A stretch of DNA of 44,466 nt from assembly GCA_030619765.1 (NCBI GenBank), contig JAUXAU010000016.1, positions 1-44,466 on the forward strand, read 5' to 3'. Within the stretch, counting starts at the first letter, position 1. Each line of letters begins with the position of its first letter. This document shows, piece after piece, positions 6,916 to 16,986 of the stretch. The position numbers were made by a program, and so were the translations under genes. The DNA is from Thermoplasmatota archaeon. GTDB taxonomy: Archaea; Thermoplasmatota; E2; DHVEG-1. The notes beneath the pieces were generated by a model. It was not told the origin of the DNA, did not search any database, and saw only the letters and a list, made by a program, of their open reading frames with translations.

Positions 6916-9030
6916 TTATATACCACCACTAGGGTCAACCTTGATAAAGATCAGCAATACCTTTGCACCTTGTTCTCTGGTATCTGAAGATCCATGTGGC
7001 TCTTCCATAGTAACCGTTATTTTTGTATTTCCGAATCCCAATATTAGCGATGAACTAACTATTACTTCGCCACCGTCAGGAATACTTGGAGTCGTGCCTG
7101 TTGTTTCTCCACCAAGAAGTATAATACCGCCTTCCAAGGTGATGCTCCAATCAATGTCGGTTGCTTCAGCGCCACCTATATTTTTGATAACTGCGTTTAC
7201 TTTGAGGAGACCACCAGTGATAAAGCCTGCATCAAGTTCAGGTGCAAAAATCGTAATATTAAAAGGTTCTGACCAGGCGCCTTCTGCATTTAGGGCGTTC
7301 TTGGCTTTTCCTCTAATAGAATACGTTCCTTTTTCAGTCCATGTGTGACTTGCGGTTACATTCTCACCAGAAGCATAAGGTCCAATCCATTCTTCCATTG
7401 TTCCGTCCCCCCATTCTATCCAATAATATACATCTTCATTTAAAGGGTCCGTGGTCATGATTGTAAACTCGTACTCCTTCCCCACGTCTCCTTTGGTGGG
7501 ACCATCTATGTCTGGTGCTTCCGGTGGATTATTATCCCGTACAAGCAGAATATCAAGAATTTCGGCACCATCAGGTGTTATTGTTACTTGATGACTTTGG
7601 TTAGTGTAGTCAGGTGCCGAAAAATTAACGGTATAGCTACCTGCAGGGAGGAATAAATGATAACGGCCAAAGGAACTTTCACTCTTGAACTCTTCACCAT
7701 TAGGGAAGGTGACTCCAATTAGGTCAATCGTTGCTTCCAGCGGCTGTCCTGTGATCGAATCTGTTACATGCCCGCTCAGCGGGATAGGCCGTTCGAGCAT
7801 CCACAAAGCGCCCGGCCAAACCAAAGCAGCCTCGGTCTGAGCACTAGCGTAACTTGGTTGGAACTGGGTGTGGGTCTCAATTAAGTTAGCATAAGATCCG
7901 TTCGTCCACAGCTGCCACTCGTAGTTTTCACCTTCTGCACTTGGGCCTCGTACGCTTCCTCCATAACCGGAAGCCGTGGATAACTGTACAGCTTCAGACT
8001 GAAGGAAGGAATCAAAAGGATGACTGTGGCAATAAGAATCGTATCCCCAAAGAGCCTCACGACCATAGGAGTGGTAGTCTACTACCTTAGTAAAATGTCT
8101 GTCATTACTAAAGGCAATCATTGTCTGTGTCTCGGGCTCAGATGCAGAACTAGGACCTTTATAGGTTTCTGAATAAGGATCTGTACTTCCTGAACATCCG
8201 CCATTCCAGCCAAATGGGTAATTTCGGTTAAGATCAACTCCATCAGGAGGAAATTTGTTCTTCCGCCACATGTTGTCTACGTTGAAAACATGAACATAAC
8301 CATCAGGATTCCAAACTGGAGAAATCCAGATTTCGTATTCATCAACTAATGTAGTAATTTGCGGATCTGATCCATACTCTGTGGTAAGTTGCTCGATGGC
8401 ATACAACGCAATTACAGGAGTGACAATTTCCCGAGCATGATGGCAGCTTACCATTAAAAACGTAGGCTCGTCCTCATCCTGATTCACATTGTCAGAGATT
8501 TTGATGGCGTACAGATTTCGATCCTCGAAAGTAGGAGAGACGCCGTATGCAGTTGTAAGATCAACCATCTTACATATCGATGGATAGGCAGTTTCTGCAG
8601 CAGTCATTTCTGCATAGATTTGGGATAGATCTGGATAGCCAGGTGGCGGCGGAAGGGGACCTGCTCCTCGCTCGGTTTGGATCTCGCGAAACGGCCGACC
8701 CTTTTCCAACATAACTGGCTTATATCCCTGCCCCTTCAACTGTGTCAGTTCTCCAGGGGTAACGATTAACTCCAGAGAGGTCGTAGTCACTGTTCCATGC
8801 AATACATCAAATCCGTCGAACTTCAATTTGGATGCAACTTTCTGGGCATCAAGCGAATCTATACGTATATGACTAGATGTATCAGAAAAAGCAGGCATAT
8901 CCGATCCTGTTTTGTCGTTAATCGTGTCAATACTCTCCCCTGTTGAAACAGAAAAAGCTGTTGTTACAAATAATATGCATACAGCTAGGCTTAAAACAAA
9001 TTTTATTTTTTCATTCATATTTTTCTTCAT
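6916..9030 (-). CDS. Secreted M14-family zinc carboxypeptidase with regulatory, PKD and C-terminal beta domains
   Basis: An exported metallopeptidase that trims C-terminal residues. After a signal sequence (to about residue 30) and a propeptide-like stretch, the catalytic domain spans about 130-410. Zinc ligands are H198-x2-E201 (HAREIV) and H320 (DYHSYG), substrate-binding N268-R269 lies in DLNRN, and the catalytic Glu is E385 (LIETHT), so the active site looks intact. A CarboxypepD_reg domain (GHVTDSITGQPLEATIDLIG) follows at 418-500, then a PKD domain (EWGDGTMEEWIGPY) and a CARDB-like beta domain. GGGGATT lies shortly before the ATG at 9030. The catalytic region looks richer in G+C than its neighbours, a possible sign of transfer judged by eye. 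A role in scavenging extracellular peptides is the natural inference. Confidence 0.93.
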   Translation of the reverse strand: MKKNMNEKIKFVLSLAVCILFVTTAFSVSTGESIDTINDKTGSDMPAFSDTSSHIRIDSLDAQKVASKLKFDGFDVLHGTVTTTSLELIVTPGELTQLKGQGYKPVMLEKGRPFREIQTERGAGPLPPPPGYPDLSQIYAEMTAAETAYPSICKMVDLTTAYGVSPTFEDRNLYAIKISDNVNQDEDEPTFLMVSCHHAREIVTPVIALYAIEQLTTEYGSDPQITTLVDEYEIWISPVWNPDGYVHVFNVDNMWRKNKFPPDGVDLNRNYPFGWNGGCSGSTDPYSETYKGPSSASEPETQTMIAFSNDRHFTKVVDYHSYGREALWGYDSYCHSHPFDSFLQSEAVQLSTASGYGGSVRGPSAEGENYEWQLWTNGSYANLIETHTQFQPSYASAQTEAALVWPGALWMLERPIPLSGHVTDSITGQPLEATIDLIGVTFPNGEEFKSESSFGRYHLFLPAGSYTVNFSAPDYTNQSHQVTITPDGAEILDILLVRDNNPPEAPDIDGPTKGDVGKEYEFTIMTTDPLNEDVYYWIEWGDGTMEEWIGPYASGENVTASHTWTEKGTYSIRGKAKNALNAEGAWSEPFNITIFAPELDAGFITGGLLKVNAVIKNIGGAEATDIDWSITLEGGIILLGGETTGTTPSIPDGGEVIVSSSLILGFGNTKITVTMEEPHGSSDTREQGAKVLLIFIKVDPSGGI

Positions 9031-9065
9031 TTTTCAATCCCCTATATAATAATATAAAGTTAGGT

Positions 9066-9074
9066 TATATAAAT
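9066..9074 (-). promoter_or_regulatory. TATA box for the M14 carboxypeptidase gene
   Basis: Minus-strand ATTTATATA, with the GGGG ribosome binding site 32 nt further on, the same spacing as at the 28193 and 29027 genes. Confidence 0.6.
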
Positions 9075-9180
9075 GTTTACAACAATAGATAATTAGATTT
9101 TCTCCCGAATTTATATTAGTTGATTTTGTTTACGACTCTTCCGTAGGTTTTATTACATACTTATTTGATTTCGGATTCAG

Positions 9181-10698
9181 ATGGATGTTGATAAAACAAT
9201 TAAAGAGCTATCTCAAAACGAGAAAAAAGTACTTTTAACTCTCAAAAAACTTAACGGAAAAGGATCCCCAGAAGATATCTTGAAAAACGGCGATTTTAAT
9301 CAAGAAGTAGAAGTTATGAACGCCTCTTCATGGCTTCAATCAAAGAAATTAGTTAGTATTGAAGAACACATAAAAACTGTTTATTCTTTAGGCAAAGAAG
9401 GAAAACGTTTTTTAGAAAAAGGATTGCCAGAGAAAAGAGCATTAAAATTAATTTATGAAAAAAAAGGAAAAACAATCTTAAAAGACCTTGCTGTTTCTCT
9501 AGAAAAAAACGAAATACCAATTGCCATTGGCTGGCTTAAAAAGAACGATTGGGCAAACATAAGAAAAGATAAAGAAACTTTTTTAGAAATTACAGAAAAA
9601 GGAAAAAAAGCACTTATTGAAGAGAGTGATGATGAGAAAACACTTCAACTTCTGAAAGAAAACGACAATATAGAGATTGGTAAAAATAAAATCAATTCAT
9701 TGTTATCTAGAAAGAATGTAATTAAGGAGAAAGATATTATTACTAGTACTATACTTTTAACAGAGAATGGTAAAAAGGCACTTGAGAAAGGTTTTGAAAT
9801 TAAAGATGAAATTTCTCAGGTAACTTCATCTATCATCAAAAACAACGAATGGAAAAGCAATATTATCAGACCCTATGACATTAATGCATTTGCACCTGCA
9901 GTTTATGGAGGAAAGCCACATCCTTTGGTCGATCTAATATCCAAAATCAGACAGATATTTTTAGAAATGGGATTTCAGGAGATCCAAGGGGATTTTGTTG
10001 AATCTTGTTTCTGGAATATGGATGTGCTATTTATTCCTCAGGATCACCCAGCAAGGGAGATGCAAGATACCTTGTATTGTAAAACCCCATCTAAAATAAA
10101 AATTGAAGAGAAACAGTTGTTAAATGAAATCGCAAAGGTGCACGAAAACGGTGGCACTACCTCTTCAACGGGTTGGGGCTATGAATTTTCTAGAATTGAG
10201 GGTGAACGAGCTCTATTAAGAACCCACACAACAGTTAATACAATTCGTTATCTTTATAACAATCCAAAACCACCTTCCAAGGTTTTCTCCATAGGACGTG
10301 TTTTTAGAAAGGAGAACATTGATGCTACTCATTTGCCCGAGTTTTATCAGATCGAAGGTATTGTTCATGAGAAAGATACCAACTTTAGACAATTAATAGG
10401 TGTTCTAAAAGAATTTTATAAAAGAATAGGTTTTGAAAAGATCCGTTTTAGACCCGGCTATTTCCCATATACAGAGCCTAGTATGGAAGTCGAGGTTTTC
10501 TGGAATGACGAATGGATGGAATTAGGCGGGAGTGGCATTTTCAGACCAGAAGTTACAGAACCAATTGGAGTTGAAAACCCGGTACTTGCTTGGGGCCTTG
10601 GTTTGGAAAGGCTTGCAATGTTGAAGTTTGGTGTGACTGACATACGTAGTTTGTATATTAGCGATTTAGAATGGCTTAGAAAGAAATCTTTGATTTAA
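9181..10698 (+). CDS. pheS: Phenylalanine-tRNA ligase alpha subunit
   Basis: Class II aminoacyl-tRNA synthetase subunit that, with PheT, charges tRNA-Phe. The N-terminal 200 residues are winged-helix units (EKKVLLTLKKLNGKGSPEDI and later repeats), normal for archaeal/eukaryotic-type PheS. The catalytic domain has motif 1 around GKPHPLVDLISKIRQIF (244-260), motif 2 in GRVFRKENIDATHLPEFYQ (372-390) and motif 3 in GLGLERLAMLKFG (472-484). Its 505 residues are the usual archaeal length. The ATG at 9181 has no SD but an AT-rich element about 25-30 nt upstream, as expected for a leaderless message. pheT is not adjacent. Confidence 0.97.
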   Translation: MDVDKTIKELSQNEKKVLLTLKKLNGKGSPEDILKNGDFNQEVEVMNASSWLQSKKLVSIEEHIKTVYSLGKEGKRFLEKGLPEKRALKLIYEKKGKTILKDLAVSLEKNEIPIAIGWLKKNDWANIRKDKETFLEITEKGKKALIEESDDEKTLQLLKENDNIEIGKNKINSLLSRKNVIKEKDIITSTILLTENGKKALEKGFEIKDEISQVTSSIIKNNEWKSNIIRPYDINAFAPAVYGGKPHPLVDLISKIRQIFLEMGFQEIQGDFVESCFWNMDVLFIPQDHPAREMQDTLYCKTPSKIKIEEKQLLNEIAKVHENGGTTSSTGWGYEFSRIEGERALLRTHTTVNTIRYLYNNPKPPSKVFSIGRVFRKENIDATHLPEFYQIEGIVHEKDTNFRQLIGVLKEFYKRIGFEKIRFRPGYFPYTEPSMEVEVFWNDEWMELGGSGIFRPEVTEPIGVENPVLAWGLGLERLAMLKFGVTDIRSLYISDLEWLRKKSLI

Positions 10699-10808
10699 CT
10701 TTACGTTAACTATATTTTTGATTTTCCATATGGAATACACTCCCACAATATTTATTAAATATTAGACATATTATATTTTATGAAAAATGGTAACTGTTGT
10801 AAACAAAC

Positions 10809-10817
10809 ATTTATATA
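10809..10817 (+). promoter_or_regulatory. TATA box that fixes the start of the 10856 gene
   Basis: ATTTATATA lies inside the longest open frame, downstream of its first ATG at 10787. Transcription should begin near 10838, so the first usable start is the ATG at 10856, preceded by GAGGT. Confidence 0.65.
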
Positions 10818-10855
10818 TTAACCGGTTTGATAATAGTTACCGAGGTTGTGAATAT

Positions 10856-13753
10856 ATGCATTCAAACAGGCCACTAAGAGCAACTCTAATATCAGTTATC
10901 TTAGTCTTAGTTTCATTATTACCAGCTTTGAATATTGTTCCAATAGTCAGCGGAGATCCATCAACAGGAGAAACTACTTTCTATTTTCATGAATCCGATT
11001 TTGATCTATTAGAAGGAATTATCGACCAAAATCCTCCAACAAAAATAAATGATTCAATCTTGCCTCCAAAGATAACTAGCAAAGAGTTTCCCGGCTGGGT
11101 TTTTGCATGGTTTCTCTATATTGAAATGCAATCAATTTTAGATGAAATTATCAACGATCCAGATTTTCAAGACTTATTAAACGAGACAGGTTTGACAATA
11201 GAAGAACTTTTGGAATTGTTAGGTGAAGATCTTGCTTTTGCAAATCCCTTTAAAATAAGAGAATCATATTTTTATTTAGGTGAAGAATCAGTCGATGTCA
11301 AGGGAGATGTTACATATAATCTCTATTTTTTACCAAATATGCGACCATTACTGCCAAAATTCAGGGACAATATAGAAGTCAAACTTTATCTCAATAATAA
11401 AGTGATTGCTAATAAAACATTTACCCTAACGCAGAAGATTCGCAATATACCACAACCCCATACCATAACTATCGAGAATGTTGACTTTTCTCTTAAACCT
11501 GAAGATGAATTAAGTTTTTCCGTAGAAATCGTACCAAGCAATAAAACAATTCATTGGATGGTAGAAAGGGGCGGAATTATAAGGCAAAGATCAGAAGAGG
11601 ACATAAAGAATCTCATAGGTACAGTAGCAAATATCTTAAGTAATAGGGATAAATTCCCGAGAGTACAATCAATCGGTGAATCAATCAAGTTATTTCTCAA
11701 TGAAAGCGAGGGATCTGAAATAAATATTACTCTAAGAGACTTTGCCGAATTCTTTAACGCAATAGTATCATCCTCTTTTGTTTATGACTCAGTAGCCCAT
11801 CCTTCATCTGTAACTTTAGAATTTAGATTACCTAGTGAAGATGAAAACACATATATGTATTACCTACACGAAGAAAATAAAATGGATGTGGAAAAACCAA
11901 CAAAAGAAAACCCATTAGATATTAAGTTATCAAAAGAACCTGGAAGATGGGATGGACCAAATCTTGAAAGAAACAAAATATTGAAGAAAGCTGTAGCCAG
12001 ATTATATATAGATCATCGCGATTTAACGCGGATTCTTAACTTATTAAGGGGAAAAATCAAAATAACAGTATCGTTGTTTGATGGTGAAACTGAGATTGGT
12101 TCCTCAGTAGAAGAATTTGATAGGACATTTCGGCGCTTGAAACCAGGTGAACCGACAATATTTACTTTTGATGATTTAAATCGTGAAATAGTACATGACA
12201 ATAGTTTGAGATTAGAGGTTTCTGCTAATGATACAAAGTTTGGGCTTCTAGGTTTTCGTAGGTATGCTAAATTGTTATATGACTCACCTGAGTATCCGTC
12301 TTCTCTGACTGTAACATTTGATGAGACAGACCATATTAAAATAGATGCTGTAGCCGATCCATCAGATGGGAAAATAGTGCCAGGTGGAAGCGTTAAGTAC
12401 ACCCTAAACATCACAAGCAAGTACGATGATGATATTTATATTAACGTTTCAGAAGATAAAGAAGGCGACTGGAAAGTTACAATTGCTAGAGATCAGCCAA
12501 TAGATATATCAGCAGGTGGAACTGCTGAAGTGTCTATCTTTGTCAACTCAACAGATAACGAGAAGAAAGCCTATGGTGACACCATCGACATGACCTTTGT
12601 CGTAAGTGGTAAGACAGGTATTGATCGTCAAACAGCATCAGCTGAGGTATCAGAAGATGCAATAGAATATGATGTGAATATAGTGGTCAGTACTGAAAGT
12701 AAAAACATTAAAAAAGGTGAAAACGACACATTCTACTTCATTATTGAAAATAAGAATACAGGTGCAGTAGATGATGTAGACAGCTATACGATAACTGTCA
12801 CATCGAAAAATAATTGGGAGATTAAACATACCGATTCAGTTATGGATTTAGAGATAAGGGAAAAAACAAAGCCTGAGAAAATTTTTGCAATAGTAAGTGT
12901 ACCTAAGAATACTACTTTTGAATCTGACATCATTACATTTACCGTTACTTCCGATAGTGATAGTGAGGCGTTTGCTACAATAAACGTAACAGTGAATGTT
13001 CTTGGTCTAAGTTTTTTAGAGAGTATATACGAATTTTTTGAGTCTGCATCAAATGCTTTAGGCTTCGATGAATTGTTTGGTTCCTATGCCCCTATTGCAT
13101 TAGCGGCTATACTGATGATAATAATTTTGTTCATAATAATAATACTTGCATTATTATTGACAAGAAAATCTGTAAATATCATATGTACAGAACGTATAAA
13201 AGAAATTGATCCCGATGATGAAGCCAGTTTTGAAATCACCCTGGAGAATCCGACTAGAAAAACTCAAACATATGAAATATTCTCAAACGAAAATCCCTCA
13301 TCGCCTAAATGGGAAAAATCAATAGAAACAGAAAAGATTACAATAGGAGCTCGTCAATCAAAAACAGTATTGTTAACTGTTAAGCCAACGGAACTTACAG
13401 AGCCCAATGATTGGACAGAGACTAAAGTAAAAGTTAACATTTTAGGTAAACAAAAATCAGAAGAAATAACCATAATGACCATGGTAAAAGATGGTAAGAC
13501 GCTACTAAAAATTACCGATATATTTACTTGGCCAAAAAAATTCAAAAAGGGCGATAGAATAATAACTTCTTTTAAATTAGAAAATAAAGGAAATATCACG
13601 GCAAGAAATGTTAATGCAGTATTGAATTTGAATAACAAGGAAAAGAATAAAGTAGAGGTAACTATTCCAAGTGGGGGATATGCTGATATTAGAATGCCTT
13701 GGATTGCTATCAAAGGTAAAAATAAGTTGCACATAAAAGCAATAGAACAGTAA
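10856..13753 (+). CDS. Large membrane-anchored protein with extracellular Ig-like (COG1470/NEW3-like) domains
   Basis: A 965-residue protein from the ATG at 10856, chosen because of the internal TATA box and because residues 1-35 then form a clean signal sequence (LRATLISVILVLVSLL). The large middle part holds beta-rich extracytoplasmic domains. Two repeats at about 500-720 resemble the NEW3/COG1470 Ig-like fold (GGSVKYTLNI, GWKVTIA-like positions, GGTAEVSIFV). One strong membrane helix (IALAAILMIIILFIIIILAL, about 744-768) is followed by LLTRK and two more Ig-like domains. By the positive-inside rule the tail faces the cytoplasm, which is unusual for such domains. A coiled-coil gene starts 38 nt downstream. 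No function is known; a structural or envelope-linking role is inference. Confidence 0.72.
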   Translation: MHSNRPLRATLISVILVLVSLLPALNIVPIVSGDPSTGETTFYFHESDFDLLEGIIDQNPPTKINDSILPPKITSKEFPGWVFAWFLYIEMQSILDEIINDPDFQDLLNETGLTIEELLELLGEDLAFANPFKIRESYFYLGEESVDVKGDVTYNLYFLPNMRPLLPKFRDNIEVKLYLNNKVIANKTFTLTQKIRNIPQPHTITIENVDFSLKPEDELSFSVEIVPSNKTIHWMVERGGIIRQRSEEDIKNLIGTVANILSNRDKFPRVQSIGESIKLFLNESEGSEINITLRDFAEFFNAIVSSSFVYDSVAHPSSVTLEFRLPSEDENTYMYYLHEENKMDVEKPTKENPLDIKLSKEPGRWDGPNLERNKILKKAVARLYIDHRDLTRILNLLRGKIKITVSLFDGETEIGSSVEEFDRTFRRLKPGEPTIFTFDDLNREIVHDNSLRLEVSANDTKFGLLGFRRYAKLLYDSPEYPSSLTVTFDETDHIKIDAVADPSDGKIVPGGSVKYTLNITSKYDDDIYINVSEDKEGDWKVTIARDQPIDISAGGTAEVSIFVNSTDNEKKAYGDTIDMTFVVSGKTGIDRQTASAEVSEDAIEYDVNIVVSTESKNIKKGENDTFYFIIENKNTGAVDDVDSYTITVTSKNNWEIKHTDSVMDLEIREKTKPEKIFAIVSVPKNTTFESDIITFTVTSDSDSEAFATINVTVNVLGLSFLESIYEFFESASNALGFDELFGSYAPIALAAILMIIILFIIIILALLLTRKSVNIICTERIKEIDPDDEASFEITLENPTRKTQTYEIFSNENPSSPKWEKSIETEKITIGARQSKTVLLTVKPTELTEPNDWTETKVKVNILGKQKSEEITIMTMVKDGKTLLKITDIFTWPKKFKKGDRIITSFKLENKGNITARNVNAVLNLNNKEKNKVEVTIPSGGYADIRMPWIAIKGKNKLHIKAIEQ

Positions 13754-13791
13754 TAATATATAATAGGAAATAATTTAGGTATCAAAAGGGT

Positions 13792-14688
13792 GTGCTTCTA
13801 GTGGTAAAAGATGGATCTAAAAAGAGAGAACAACAAGAACAACTGAAAAATGCCGAAAAAAAATATCAGAGTGTAATACAAAAAAGAAACGAACTGAACG
13901 ACATTGCAAAACTTGTTCGTGAAGAGAGGGATATGCTCAATGATAAGCGAAAAGAAATCACAGAGCAGATGAAGAAAAACAAAGGAGAAAGAGATGGACT
14001 TGTCTCTAAAATGAGGCAACACAAAGAGATGAGAAACAAACTTCAACAGCAGGCAAAAGAACTAATTAAAGCTAAACAGAAGAAAAGAGGAGATGTTATT
14101 AGAAATTTGCCTTTAAGAATCGAGGAACTGAAGGCAGATGTTCAGATGCTGGAATATAAACAAGAAACAGTTCCTATGAACACCAAGAAAGAAAATGAAT
14201 TAATTGACCAGATAAAAGTAAAAAGAGAAGAATATAATAAAGGTAAAAAGCAGCTGGAAAAACAACAACTGATTGAGACTGATCTCTCGGATACTGATGA
14301 TACTATTACTGAGCTTTTTAAGAAAGCAGATGAAGAACATGAAAAAGTTCAGAAATATTATAATGAAAGTCAGAAAAAGCATGAAGAGTATATGAAATTT
14401 GTAACAGGAATATCTGCTTCTATAAATGAGTCGAATAAAAAACATAAAAAGTATGTTGAAATAAGAGAGGAAGCACAGAAACATCATGAGAAAGCCATGG
14501 AAATGCTCTCAAAGATAATGTCCGTTAAAAAAGATAGAAGGAAGCGTTGGCAAGAATCAAAAGAAATTCTACGAAATCAAAATATCAAAGCTCAAAAGGA
14601 ATTATTTGATAAAGAGAAACTTGCTGAAGCTGCTGATGAATCGGTTGATGCCTTGAAAAAGGGTAAAAAAATTTCGTTATCAGGATAA
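13792..14688 (+). CDS. Archaeal coiled-coil protein (COG1340-like), copy 1
   Basis: About 298 residues, almost all predicted long alpha-helix rich in Lys, Glu and Gln. It lacks any signal peptide or membrane segment, so it is cytoplasmic. Helical segments such as REERDMLNDKRKEITEQMKK recall the uncharacterised archaeal coiled-coil family COG1340. A central break (VPMNTKKENELIDQIK) divides the protein; the same hinge (QPMSSKKERKLIETIK) occurs in the paralogue at 22613, which confirms the homology. GTG at 13792 is the longest start and GTG at 13801 is equally possible. It lies 38 nt after the large membrane protein on the same strand and is probably cotranscribed. Function is unknown; SMC-like or scaffold roles are guesses. 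Confidence 0.75.
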   Translation: MLLVVKDGSKKREQQEQLKNAEKKYQSVIQKRNELNDIAKLVREERDMLNDKRKEITEQMKKNKGERDGLVSKMRQHKEMRNKLQQQAKELIKAKQKKRGDVIRNLPLRIEELKADVQMLEYKQETVPMNTKKENELIDQIKVKREEYNKGKKQLEKQQLIETDLSDTDDTITELFKKADEEHEKVQKYYNESQKKHEEYMKFVTGISASINESNKKHKKYVEIREEAQKHHEKAMEMLSKIMSVKKDRRKRWQESKEILRNQNIKAQKELFDKEKLAEAADESVDALKKGKKISLSG

Positions 14689-14765
14689 CATACATACGAC
14701 GATTATCGAAAAATTAATCGGCAATTTTAAATATTAAATTTTGTTTTGCCCACATTGTGGCTATT

Positions 14766-15815
14766 ATGGATAAAATAGGGATAGTCAGTTATGGGGCGAA
14801 TATACCTCGATGGAGAATAAAAACAGAAGATATTGCATCTGTATGGGGGAAAGACGGTAAAACAATAAGCAAGGGACTGGGGATAAACGAAAAATCAGTT
14901 CCTTCTATAGATCAGGACACCGCCACCATAAGTGTTGAAGCAACCCGTGCAGCATTGAAGCGATGCAATATTAATCCTCAAGATATTGGTGCTATTTATA
15001 TTGGAAGTGAATCGCATCCTTATGCGGTAAAGCCAACTGGGACAATTGTTGGAGAAGCAATTGGTGCAACGCCTGATTTAATGGTGGCAGATTATGAGTT
15101 TGCCTGTAAAGCAGGAACTGCTGCTATTCAGTCCTGTTGTGCATTTGTCAAAGCAGGAATGATAAAATATGGGTTAGCAGTGGGTGCAGATACTTCTCAA
15201 GCCGCTCCAGGAGATGCCTTGGAATACTCAGCATCAGCAGGAGGTGCTGCCTTTATCATAGGTAAGGATAATGTTATAGCAAACATCAATCACACATATT
15301 CTTTTACCACAGATACACCGGATTTCTGGAGAAGGGCACAGAGCAAATATCCATCACATGGCGGACGATTTACTGGAGCACCAGCGTATTTTAAGCATGT
15401 AACAAACTGTGCAACTAACCTTATGCAGATAGCAGGTACAAAACCAGAGGATTACAATTATGCAATCTTTCATCAGCCCAATGGTAAATTCCCTGTAAGC
15501 GTTGCCAAAAAACTTGGTTTTACACACGATCAAATAAAACAAGGACTGATTGTTCCTTACATTGGTAACACCTACTCAGGAGCCTCATTAGTAGGGTTAG
15601 CATCAGTATTAGATGTTGCAAAGCCAGGGGATAGAATATTTCTTACAAGCTATGGTTCGGGAGCAGGAAGTGATGGTTTTGATATATCTGTTACTGAAAA
15701 GATGAACAATTTGTTAAGAGAGAATGCCCCCTCTGTTTTTCAAATGGTTGAAGATAAAGAATATATTGATTATGGAACGTATGCAAAAGTTACCGATCTT
15801 TTATACTGGGAGTGA
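14766..15815 (+). CDS. Hydroxymethylglutaryl-CoA synthase, archaeal type
   Basis: Condenses acetyl-CoA with acetoacetyl-CoA to HMG-CoA, the second step of the mevalonate route to archaeal isoprenoid lipids. It is a thiolase-fold enzyme of 349 residues from the ATG at 14766; a GTG at 14757 would add MAI. The nucleophilic Cys is C114 in [11 protein letters not shown], the general-base Glu lies in [14 protein letters not shown], and the His is H236 in [15 protein letters not shown]-like TTTTAAATATTAAATTTT at about 14724-14741 suggests a leaderless or near-leaderless message. It heads the HMGS-thiolase-DUF35 operon with four bases to the thiolase start, the order conserved across archaea. Confidence 0.96.
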   Translation: MDKIGIVSYGANIPRWRIKTEDIASVWGKDGKTISKGLGINEKSVPSIDQDTATISVEATRAALKRCNINPQDIGAIYIGSESHPYAVKPTGTIVGEAIGATPDLMVADYEFACKAGTAAIQSCCAFVKAGMIKYGLAVGADTSQAAPGDALEYSASAGGAAFIIGKDNVIANINHTYSFTTDTPDFWRRAQSKYPSHGGRFTGAPAYFKHVTNCATNLMQIAGTKPEDYNYAIFHQPNGKFPVSVAKKLGFTHDQIKQGLIVPYIGNTYSGASLVGLASVLDVAKPGDRIFLTSYGSGAGSDGFDISVTEKMNNLLRENAPSVFQMVEDKEYIDYGTYAKVTDLLYWE

Positions 15816-15819
15816 TAAA

Positions 15820-16986
15820 ATGAGAGATGTGGCAGTTATTGGAGTTGGGCTGACAAAATTCGGAGAACTATGGGATAAATCATTTAGACAGTTAATAGCA
15901 GAAGCCGGAGCGAAAGCCATACTTGATTCAGGGATAGAAGGAAAGGAAATAGATGCAATGTATGTTGGATCCATGAGTTCAGGACGATTTGTTGGTCAAG
16001 AACATGTGGGAGCTTTGGTAGCAGATGCATCAGGTTTTTCGAATACACATATCCCTTCTACTCGGATTGAAAGTGCTTGTGCTTCAGGTGGATTAGCTGT
16101 CCGACAGGGATATTTATCTATTGCGTCAGGTATGAACGATATCGTAGTAGTTGGAGGTATGGAAAAAATGAATGATGTAGTAGGTGCCTCTGCTACAGAA
16201 ACACTTGCAACAGCCGCAGATCAAGAGTGGGAAGCTTTCTTTGGTGCAACTTTCCCCGGATTATATGCTATGATTGCAACAAAACACATGCATGATTATG
16301 GAACAACAAAAGAACAACTCGCTCAAGTTGCAGTGAAAAACCATGCTAACGGTGCGTTAAATCCCTATGCACAGTATCAAAGAGAAATAACCATAGAACA
16401 AGCGATGAATGCTACAACTGTTGCATACCCTCTTGGCTTACTGGATTGTTCCCCAGTAACTGATGGAGCCGCATCTATCATATTATGTGCAGCTGATAAA
16501 GCAAAAGAGTACATCGATAAACCAGTCAAAATAATTGGATCTGGACAGGCCTCAGATTCACTTGCTCTTCATGCACGAAGAGATATCTGTACGTTAGACT
16601 CAACGGTTTATGCTTCAAGGATGGCTTATAAACAGGCGAACTTAACGCCAAAGGACATTGATTTTGCAGAGGTACATGATTGTTTTACGATTGCAGAAAT
16701 ATGTGCAATTGAAGATCTTGGCTTTGTAAAAAAAGGAGAAGGGGGCAAAGCAATAGAGAATAAGATCACAACTTTGAATGGATCATTACCAGTAAACACA
16801 AGCGGTGGGCTTAAAGCCAAAGGTCATCCTGTAGGAGCAACTGGTGTAGCTCAAGTAGTGGAAGTTACCTTACAATTACGGGGAGAAGCTGAGAAAAGAC
16901 AAGTTAAAGATGCAAAAATAGGACTAGCGCATAATGTAGGTGGATCTGGTGCTAGTTGTGCTGTTCATATCTTGGAGGCGATGTAA
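15820..16986 (+). CDS. Acetyl-CoA C-acetyltransferase (thiolase) of the mevalonate operon
   Basis: Joins two acetyl-CoA to acetoacetyl-CoA and feeds HMG-CoA synthase. Its 388 residues start from the ATG at 15820, chosen because GGAGTGA lies seven bases upstream, it follows the HMGS stop by four bases, and [16 protein letters not shown] is the normal N-terminus. Frames opening at 15724 would lie inside the HMGS gene. Catalytic residues are C87 (IESACASGG), H286 (AEVHDCFT) and H336 (GHPVGATG). In methanogens this thiolase, HMGS and the DUF35 protein form one complex that passes acetoacetyl-CoA directly (established family knowledge), and the gene order here predicts the same. Confidence 0.95.
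   Translation: MRDVAVIGVGLTKFGELWDKSFRQLIAEAGAKAILDSGIEGKEIDAMYVGSMSSGRFVGQEHVGALVADASGFSNTHIPSTRIESACASGGLAVRQGYLSIASGMNDIVVVGGMEKMNDVVGASATETLATAADQEWEAFFGATFPGLYAMIATKHMHDYGTTKEQLAQVAVKNHANGALNPYAQYQREITIEQAMNATTVAYPLGLLDCSPVTDGAASIILCAADKAKEYIDKPVKIIGSGQASDSLALHARRDICTLDSTVYASRMAYKQANLTPKDIDFAEVHDCFTIAEICAIEDLGFVKKGEGGKAIENKITTLNGSLPVNTSGGLKAKGHPVGATGVAQVVEVTLQLRGEAEKRQVKDAKIGLAHNVGGSGASCAVHILEAM

Noticed and set aside
6941-7348. Antisense frame of 135 codons over the M14 peptidase 3' end
   Set aside because: Shadow of a real gene whose domains read through without a break on the other strand.
10787-10855. Upstream ATG of the large Ig-like membrane protein
   Set aside because: The TATA box lies downstream of it, so it is not transcribed from that promoter, and it would bury the signal peptide.
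12013-12420. Antisense frame of 135 codons inside the 10856 gene
   Set aside because: No initiation signals, and the sense strand is clearly coding throughout.
13354-13785. Antisense frame of 143 codons over the end of the large Ig-like membrane protein
   Set aside because: It lies opposite a well-supported gene, has no promoter or ribosome binding site, and its composition mirrors the sense codons.
15724-15819. N-terminal extension of the thiolase into the HMG-CoA synthase gene
   Set aside because: The extension overlaps HMGS coding sequence; the internal ATG at 15820 has a good ribosome binding site and the normal family N-terminus.
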